Source: Asterias amurensis (lineage: Eukaryota; Echinodermata; Asteroidea; Forcipulatida; Asteriidae). From it: DNA of 64,000 nt. A program made the translations under genes and the position numbers. The DNA lies in contig NC_092656.1 in assembly GCF_032118995.1 (NCBI RefSeq), positions 13,692,261 to 13,756,260 of the forward strand, in the 5' to 3' direction. Below, one piece after another: positions 50,988 to 64,000 of this stretch (the first letter of the stretch is position 1; the number at the start of each line of letters is the position of its first letter). Below the pieces are notes generated by a model. That model worked only from the letters and a program-made list of their open reading frames with translations, made no database searches and had not been told where the DNA came from.

Positions 50988-51553
50988 AAGTGGTATTTTT
51001 TCAAAATAAAGCATTTGTCACTAATATATGTGTTTTGATGAGTTGAATGTGAATAAACAGTTAACTAAGGTTTTAAAAAATCAGTTCTTATGTTATTTAC
51101 AAATTTAAGAGTAGACCCCGACCCGAGAGGGCGCTGTTCGTGACGTCAATCGAGGCAGACTTTGCCTGTAATGCGTAGAGTAAACACAATTGCAAAGTAC
51201 ATGTACGGACCAATTCATGAGTTTGTACGTTTCAAAAAATTTTGTTTTTGTTTTTTTCCGGCAATGCCGACCAGGTGTATTGCTGCTGAATGCAGAAAAA
51301 CACTTTTTTGAAATGTACCAACTCACGATTTGGACGTACATGTACTTTGCACGTGTGTTTACTATACGCATTGCAGGCAAAGTCTGCCTTGAATGACGTC
51401 ACAAAAGGGGTAGGCGGAGTCAGCCCCCTAAACAACTTTATGTATTTTTTAAACATATAAATCATGACAAACAATTACTAAAAAAATTGTTTTATTGTTC
51501 GTAAGCATATACTCTTACGTTTGAAAGAAAAACAATTCTATTTCCAGGTGACT
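50988..51553. mobile_element. Family-H MITE with long internal hairpin
   Basis: TTAA at 50984-50987 and 51554-51557; termini AGTCACCTGGAA and TTCCAGGTGACT. Nested arms at about 51145-51245 and 51300-51405 contain GGCAGACTTTGCCTG / CAGGCAAAGTCTGCC, CAAAGTACATGTACG and TGACGTCA. Confidence 0.82.
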
Positions 51554-51955
51554 TTAACACATTATCGTTCCAATACTTCAAAGGTTTATATGAGTTATGT
51601 TTATACATGATGTGTTTTTGTGATTTTATAAAACTAAAAAGCCTTATGGTCGCCAATAAAATAAGAACAAGCATTATATAAAAGAATAAATTTGGTGCAT
51701 GCTTCTCTTTTGTTGTTGTCTTTTAGGAAAGGGTCTGTGTACATTTGGTAATGACTCTGAAAAATATTGGCAATAGAAACTTGGTGAGAAGAACAACTTT
51801 GGATCGTACAATGAAATTTGAGCGACTTTTCACCTGGATTTATGGCAGTTATGGAAAAATATAACACTTTTTATCCCAAAAGTTTGAATCTGAGACAGTA
51901 TTGCTTCCCAGATTGTGTTGTCCAATTACAGATAACAGCTCCAGATTTTTGACAA

Positions 51956-52420
51956 TAGAGAGGTTTTGCAAGTGTACGGATACACATACAGATACCGTTA
52001 TGCCGACACTGTGTGTGTTCACAGGACGCGTACCCGCAACTATTGTATTTTGCACACAACTTACCAACGGATATGGGAGCTCATACACGTCGTAGAAAAA
52101 CGGATTCTGTTTTTGCAGACTTTCAGTTGTATTTTTGTCCCAGATCAAAAACATTTCCCACGGAATTGCTTTCACTGGTATCGTTCTTGATATAGATAGT
52201 AAATTGTTAGTCATTTGCAAGCACAACGACGCCATGCAGTGTATAAAGCACAGGGTCTCTGTCGGTCATGTTTGTCAGAAAAACACTCATTGATAAATGC
52301 GAGCGCACTCAAGTGAAACATACTTGTAGATTGCGAAACAAAATCCAACACGCGGCTGACATAAACGGTTACAGTTATTATATCCGTATCTGTATCCGCA
52401 ATGCATGCAAAACCTCTCTA
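51956..52420. mobile_element. Element with TAGAGAGGTTTTGCA inverted ends
   Basis: Exact 15-bp inverted termini at 51956-51970 and 52406-52420, with looser subterminal complementarity (GGATACACATACAGATACCG against GGATACAGATACGGATAT). No coding content recognised despite a 128-codon minus-strand open frame over it. Confidence 0.65.
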
Positions 52421-53516
52421 CTACCTCAAAAATAATACCACCTTTTGAAATGTAACTTACACAGGCTAGTTTTGATGGTATACTGTATATAGGATTGAAA
52501 CGGAGTTGGTTCCAAGAGGGTTAAATACAGTATCTTTCCTGTAATGACATTGATACTTTTTGAGAAAAATTCATTTTCACTTAGAAAACACAAAGAAGAA
52601 ATATTATAGACCAATTGCGCTGCCAATGTTTACATGTGATCAAGTGACCTATAGTGGGTACAGAAAAACCCAGCTACACAGTAAAGACATGGGAAGACTT
52701 GTACTGATGGACCATATTTGGCTGTATTTTCAATAAATAACACTTTAACTAAAAACGGAGCCCTTTTTAGAAAGTTGAATATTGTGACATTGATTTAAAT
52801 GACATTTTCTGTTTGATGTTCCTAGTATTCTACTATAAAAGAGGTTTCTTTTGAGAGTATGGTTAGACTGCGTAAATTAGTGAGGTTTGAGCGAGCTCAC
52901 GCGCCGTTGCGTTGTGCACGGCATGAGGTTGGGCTGTGATGGGGAGATCGCGAAGTTGTCCAACTCAAAGCTGACAGCTACCCCTTCTAATCAAACAATT
53001 TGAGGGTGAAAATAAATGAATTTTTAATGGTTCTTAATGAGATTTTTATAGAAAATATTGGCAGCAAAATCATTACAAAAAGGGCAATGTAAAACCACAC
53101 TTTCGTGCACAAACACATGACATCGTGTGAACAGTCTCGTGGAATTTCCTGAAGTGGAACTGTGTTTACCCATTACTGGCATTGTTCAGCCACCGGTAAG
53201 GTCTCATGTTACAAACTCCGGAATATTCTTCAGTGATTTCGAGAATTTAGTTATTTTAGAGCCAAAAACTGCAACAGTATCATGAGTTTTTAACACACGT
53301 TTATATGCAGTACGCCGTGTTTGTTAACATCCATTACCCACTTTAGGTCACGTGACGCACGGAGCGCAATCGGTGTATTATTGACTTTAAGTGCAGTTCC
53401 TTATTTACATATTTAGCCTAATACATTACATATATACAGGTGCATAAATACAAAAAGTATGTACAGCAGCAAGTTCATTGGCAGTTTAGGGTTCTTTCAA
53501 CACAGCCCAAAACAGT

Positions 53517-53739
53517 CTACACTTCAAATTTTACGAGGTCCCCGCCACTCTCGTTCTCAATCTGGTTATAGACCCACTTTCTATTACAGCGACACTGCAC
53601 TCCACATTTAGTTGAGGTGCACTGAGGGCATGGGTAATGGCACCCGGGACACTTGTCATTCAGGCAATCACACAAGTTTTTGTGTGTGTCAAGAAGTCTA
53701 CCTTTTTCATCGTACATCACCTGTTGTCTTGCTTTTTGC
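53517..53739 (-). CDS. ARL14EP: ARL14EP-like exon 3 (residues 112-185, stop)
   Basis: QKARQQVMYDEKGRLL, the cysteine-rich domain, and a SGGDLVKFEV end; TAG at 53519-53517. Confidence 0.94.
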
Positions 53740-56700
53740 CTGGAATATGAACAAGAAAAATAAAAAAGTAAATTAGTGTGAAACTCCTAAATACAAGCTC
53801 TTTACTGATACGCAATATAGGAGACTTAAAGCCATGGACACTTTCGGTAAACAGTATTGTTCAAAGCCCCACACTTTGTGTATGACAACTTATACATAAA
53901 ATAACAAACCTGTGAAAATTTAGGCTCAATCGGTCATCGGAGTCGGGAGAAAATAACGGGAAAACCCCCCCTTGTTTCGCTGTGTCATGACATGTGTTTA
54001 AAGTAAATCCGTAATTCTAGATATCGAGAATTGATAATTGTTTTAATGTTTTCTCAAAAAGTAAAGCATTTCATGGAATAATATTTCAAGAGAAGTCTTT
54101 CACCATTATCTTCTGTAAACCCAGTAAGTTATTTGTAAATCTGTGAACTTTTTTTTTTCTGTTCCGAAAGTGTACAATGGCTTTAACAGACTGAGCTTGC
54201 AAGCGAACGCTCAGTATTGGGCACGTAGGTCTGTGCATGCGCAATAGGACCGTCTAAAAGTCTCCCATTGTCAATACACTCTGGTCTCTGACCAGGCAGA
54301 GACAGTAACTGACCTGGGCCCCAATAAACTGCAACATGTACATGTGTGTCACCTGTACAATTTGTGACTGGTATCATGCTCAATTATGCTTAGCAGAAAT
54401 GTGTCAAGCAATATGTTTTGCTGAGGCAGCTCTCTGAAATACGGCCATGAGGTTTACGTGCATTTGAACTAAAACTTAACTTAACATACAGAGCTCTATA
54501 AAACACGTATGCAAACATTCAAAGCTTGGGTCTTTTGGCTTAACTGAAATACAATTTTCCAATCAGATGATCTCAGGCCCAGTCACACTGGCCTTGATAA
54601 CAAGAATGTTAACAATGGACGCCCTCAATTGGTTGAATGAGCGAAGGCGTATTCTGCGGGGAGCATTTCAACCAATAGAATGCGCTCTCTTTGCGTTGTG
54701 ATCGTTATCGCTTTTGTTATCGCTGCAGTGTGACTTGACCTTAACTCTTTGTTTTAGTAGCATAGAAAACTATAGTAACGTAGACAAATTCTCTGTATGA
54801 AGTTTTCAAATAAATGCCGAGCACTACCTTTGACAAATTCCACATGAAATGTATATACCATTTATTTGCAAAATCCCTTTTTAATTAGGCACTCACTTCA
54901 TATCTGTTCTCTGGAATGTCCTTCTCAATTTCCTCATTTCTCGTTCACTGTTTTCAGGGTCAAAGGTACTCATGTCAAATTGCCGTCTGCCAGGGTTTTT
55001 GAATTCCAGACTCTTCAGAAGTTTCTGTGCGGCCTGATGATAAAGGTTTTTATAGTGAAAGTCACAAAACATGTCACACAGACAAAAAATAATAATGGCA
55101 ATTGACCTTGTTTGAAGTTTATGAACAAATTGTTAATCAAAAGTCATATTCCATTTAATATATTGTACACTAAGAAAAAAGCATATACAATACAGGCAGC
55201 ACCGCACGTTAAAAGAACTAGAACAGCGAAGCTGCCATGGTGAGCTGCCGATCACCAGATAGAACCAATGACTGACAGAAAAACCAATCATTTGATCAAC
55301 TGATGGTCAAAGGGGTGGGGACATTGACAAATATGAAGTAATGACCATTTAAGGTTTTCATTGATTTAGCTCATGCAACTGGAACCAGTGATCTTTGAGT
55401 TTTATCTTTTCATATTACATACATAAGCAGCAATATTTGATCATCGTTTTTAATCGATACATCATTGCAATAAGGAGTTATGACCATAAGGTGTTCATTG
55501 TTTTAGCTCATTCAACTGGAACCAGTTATAAACTCTTTGATGTTTATCTTTTCATATTATCAACACCTTGGGCCACATAAAAAAAAAAATTGTTGATCGT
55601 CCTTTTTTTTTGCGGATGGGGGAGGGAGGGAGGTTTTTTTAATTGTTTTTATATTTTTTATAAAGTTTTGTTGACATGCAAAATATGAAATCAAGAATAA
55701 AGAAATCATCACAATCACTATAAAACAGAGGGTTTGTGTTTTTGATTTTTTTAAATAGTTTTGTCAGACAAATTTAACTCCTAGATGACATTTTCTGTAA
55801 ACTTTTTCAAACAACTAAGCACAGTGTAGCCCAAGTAAATATTTGAAGAATTGTTCTTGCTTTGCCAACATGAATAAAACCTTCTTTAAACATCTTTTCA
55901 AACCTGTACATTTTGAAAAAAATATCAGCTGAAAAGGTTGTTTTTTATGAAAAAAAAAAAGGGGGCGGGGTTTTGAACGGTCGGTGGTTTTTTTTTTATG
56001 TGTCCTTAGCAGCAATATTTGATTTAAGTTTTAAATTGGTAAATCGTTACAAAAGAAGGTATGACCATTTGAGTTATGACCGTTTATGTTTTTCATTGTT
56101 TCAGCTTATTCAACTGGAACAAGTGACAGAGAGTAAAACTTTAAGATTTTAATTTGTTTTTTGTTTAAATCCAGATGTCAATGTTTGGGCCTGAAAAAAA
56201 CTTTGAAATTTTTGTTATTTCAAAAACTGTGACATTTTTTTATTCCAAAAACCCCAACATTATTTGAAAACATAGCTTAAAATTACCCAAAATTACTGGC
56301 AATTATATATAACACTTCTCACTTGGGCTTGTTCATACAAAAACAACTGAACTCAAAGACTTAAACTTAAACCAAATACTTTGACATTTCCAAAAACTTT
56401 AACGGACAGACGTGTCTAATTTACCTCAATGAGATATCCCTTTTCTGTAAAAATTAGTGGAAAAGTGGTGGCGCCATACAGAAAGTTATCATAATATTTC
56501 TTTGGTAAAGTTATAGTATCTAATTTACCCGTATACTTCCGAAGATATCCCTTTTTGTAAAAATAAAAAAGTGGTGGTGTGATACAGAAAGTTATCCACA
56601 CAATGGAAAAGTTTCCGTATGGCACACCACTTAAGCACTTTTTCATTTGATATGAAATAATATATATAGACTTTAAATTATAATATCCTCTAAATAAATT

Positions 56701-57074
56701 ACCTCAATCAATAACACTATTAATATTATGTATTAAGTCGAGATATCCCGTTTTGTAAAAATGAGAATGATGAGATGAGGATGAGTGGAAAAAGTTGTCA
56801 TAACACAACTGGTCAAGGGAATAGCACAACTGGTTAAGGGCATATGGCAATGCTGGAAAGGCAACGTTATCAATACCTCGGGAAGTTTTGAACCGTCTTT
56901 TTGGTCTTGGGTTACTGATTCTTTAGATGGGTCGTTATTAGAGATAGCTTCGTCCTCTTCATCATCATCGTCTAGAACAATTATGATATCTTCTGTGTTG
57001 TCTAACATTTGAAAAGGCTTCTTATCCTGCTTGCGAATCATTTCACCCTTGTAGTATTTCATGGGCGCAGACAT
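53517..57074 (-). CDS. ARL14EP: ARL14EP-family cysteine-rich protein, complete (3 exons, 185 aa)
   Basis: Exons in transcript order: 57074-56877, 55033-54897, 53739-53517, GT-AG, phases 0 and 2. In mammals ARL14EP links the small GTPase ARL14 to myosin 1E on MHC-II vesicles and is also found with chromatin factors; here only family membership is supported. Seen: N-terminal MSAPMKYYKGEMIRKQ, an acidic run VLDDDDEEDEA (about 55-65), SLEFKNPGRRQFDMSTFDPE matching the vertebrate NPGRQTEFAPE motif, and a C-terminal domain (about 119-170) with YDEKGRLL, LCDCLNDKCPGCHYPCPQC and KCGVQCRCNRKWVY, ten cysteines spaced as in the family. It is shorter than human ARL14EP (260 aa) and nearer to ARL14EPL, so the exact paralog is open. 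Confidence 0.92.
53830..54182. mobile_element. Family-C MITE
   Basis: TTAA-flanked; AGCCATGGACACTTTCGG to CCGAAAGTGTACAATGGCT. Opposite orientation to the copy at 26617. In ARL14EP-like intron 2. Confidence 0.86.
54575..54740. mobile_element. Family-E palindromic MITE, diverged left arm
   Basis: AGGCCCAGTCACACTGG at the left; ATCGCTGCAGTGTGACTTGA then TTAA at the right. Arms have drifted (left lacks GATAACGAGAACG). Confidence 0.78.
54897..55033 (-). CDS. ARL14EP: ARL14EP-like exon 2 (residues 67-111)
   Basis: AAQKLLKSLEFKNPGRRQFD to RRTFQRTDM plus two bases; acceptor CAG, donor GTGAGT. Confidence 0.92.
55034..56876. other. ARL14EP-like intron 1
   Basis: 1.8 kb. About 55.3-56.15 kb contains three loose repeats of a block with TATGACCATTTAAGG and CATTGTTTTAGCTCATTCAA followed by CTGGAACCAGTGA. 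About 56.4-56.66 kb is a cluster of family-D fragments. Confidence 0.55.
56430..56660. mobile_element. Cluster of family-D MITE fragments
   Basis: AAAAGTGGTGGCGCCATACAG, AAAAAGTGGTGGTGTGATACAG and GGAAAAGTTTCCGTATGGCA occur within 200 bp in mixed orientation, with TTTACCTCAATGAGATATCC between. Probably two overlapping insertions. Confidence 0.65.
56877..57074 (-). CDS. ARL14EP: ARL14EP-like exon 1 (residues 1-66)
   Basis: ATG at 57074-57072 (AAGATGT context); an earlier in-frame ATG at about 57149 is possible but less plausible. Ends KDGSKLPE, donor GTATTG. Confidence 0.88.
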
Positions 57075-57380
57075 CTTGAATGAACGATGTGCATGCTGGG
57101 TAAAAAAACTTAGGCTCAATCCTTTGTACCTTTGTATACACAGAAACAAATTAAAAATACTGTTTAATTATTGCTTAAATTTTATTTTGGTATAAATTGG
57201 ATAATTTTTTAATTTATTATTTAACATTTTTTACAATCAAATCTTAATTTATTGAAATAATTTAATACCCAACAATCACATATTTTAGCCTGCACCAATA
57301 TCTTTCGGGTTTCACCGTTTGCAAAGCAGGGGCGAAACACCGGCACCTCGGCCATTTTCGCAAGAAAAGTGAAACAAATC
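57075..57380. promoter_or_regulatory. Divergent promoter region, ARL14EP-like / ATP5F1A
   Basis: 306 bp separates the two start codons on opposite strands, so both 5' UTRs and core promoters must share it. No TATA box is obvious near the ATP5F1A start, as is usual for housekeeping genes. Confidence 0.6.

Positions 57381-64000
<6,620 letters not shown>

Larger units (their letters stand above)
48943..53516. other. Intergenic region between convergent genes
   Basis: Holds the 3' ends of the TPR gene and of the ARL14EP-like gene plus three elements (49853-50226, 50988-51553, 51956-52420) and an inverted pair at about 50569-50650 (CGTCATCTCTGGGAGCT and its inverse). No coding region recognised; stretches 52.4-53.5 kb look unique. 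Confidence 0.55.

Noticed and set aside
51849-52235. 128-codon minus-strand open frame
   Set aside because: Overlaps the inverted-end element at 51956-52420; no known motif.

Overview
The window is animal nuclear DNA: AT-rich, with intron-dense genes using GT-AG splice sites, tRNA-derived SINEs and a very high load of short palindromic DNA transposons. The protein identities are metazoan. The repeat families (one beginning AGGAACACGTTGCC, one beginning AGGCAGTGGACACTATTGG) are ones I associate from memory with echinoderms, probably a sea star. That placement is inference and was not searched.

Five genes can be built exon by exon with consistent phase. (1) Minus strand, 1025-19067: UDP-glucose 6-dehydrogenase (UGDH), seven coding exons; the C-terminal exons lie beyond the left edge. 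(2) Plus, 26054-34607: a complete GKAP1-like coiled-coil protein, nine exons, 370 aa. (3) Plus, 37804-48942: a TPR protein with two transmembrane helices and a lysine-rich tail, seven exons, 251 aa, not named; its N-terminus is uncertain. (4) Minus, 53517-57074: an ARL14EP-family cysteine-rich protein, three exons, 185 aa, complete. (5) Plus, 57381-63702: mitochondrial ATP synthase F1 subunit alpha (ATP5F1A), seven exons; the 3' part runs off the right edge. Genes 4 and 5 are divergent with about 306 bp between start codons. The genes are not functionally linked; the order is ordinary metazoan gene order.

Most of the rest is transposon-derived. The main structure is a 3.5 kb element in intron 6 of the TPR gene (44528-48013). 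It has long terminal inverted repeats and a decayed ORF of a family I cannot name, and a Tc1-like derivative has inserted into its right inverted repeat. The same Tc1 derivative joins the N-terminal helix-turn-helix of a Tc1 transposase to its C-terminus, with the catalytic core missing. A second internally deleted Tc1 element (19708-20666), a piggyBac-like element (3430-4301), two hAT-like elements with visible 8-bp duplications, a LINE 3' remnant, three tRNA-derived SINEs and at least six MITE families flanked by TTAA fill the introns and intergenic gaps. I found no rRNA, functional tRNA, CRISPR array or prokaryotic-type system.
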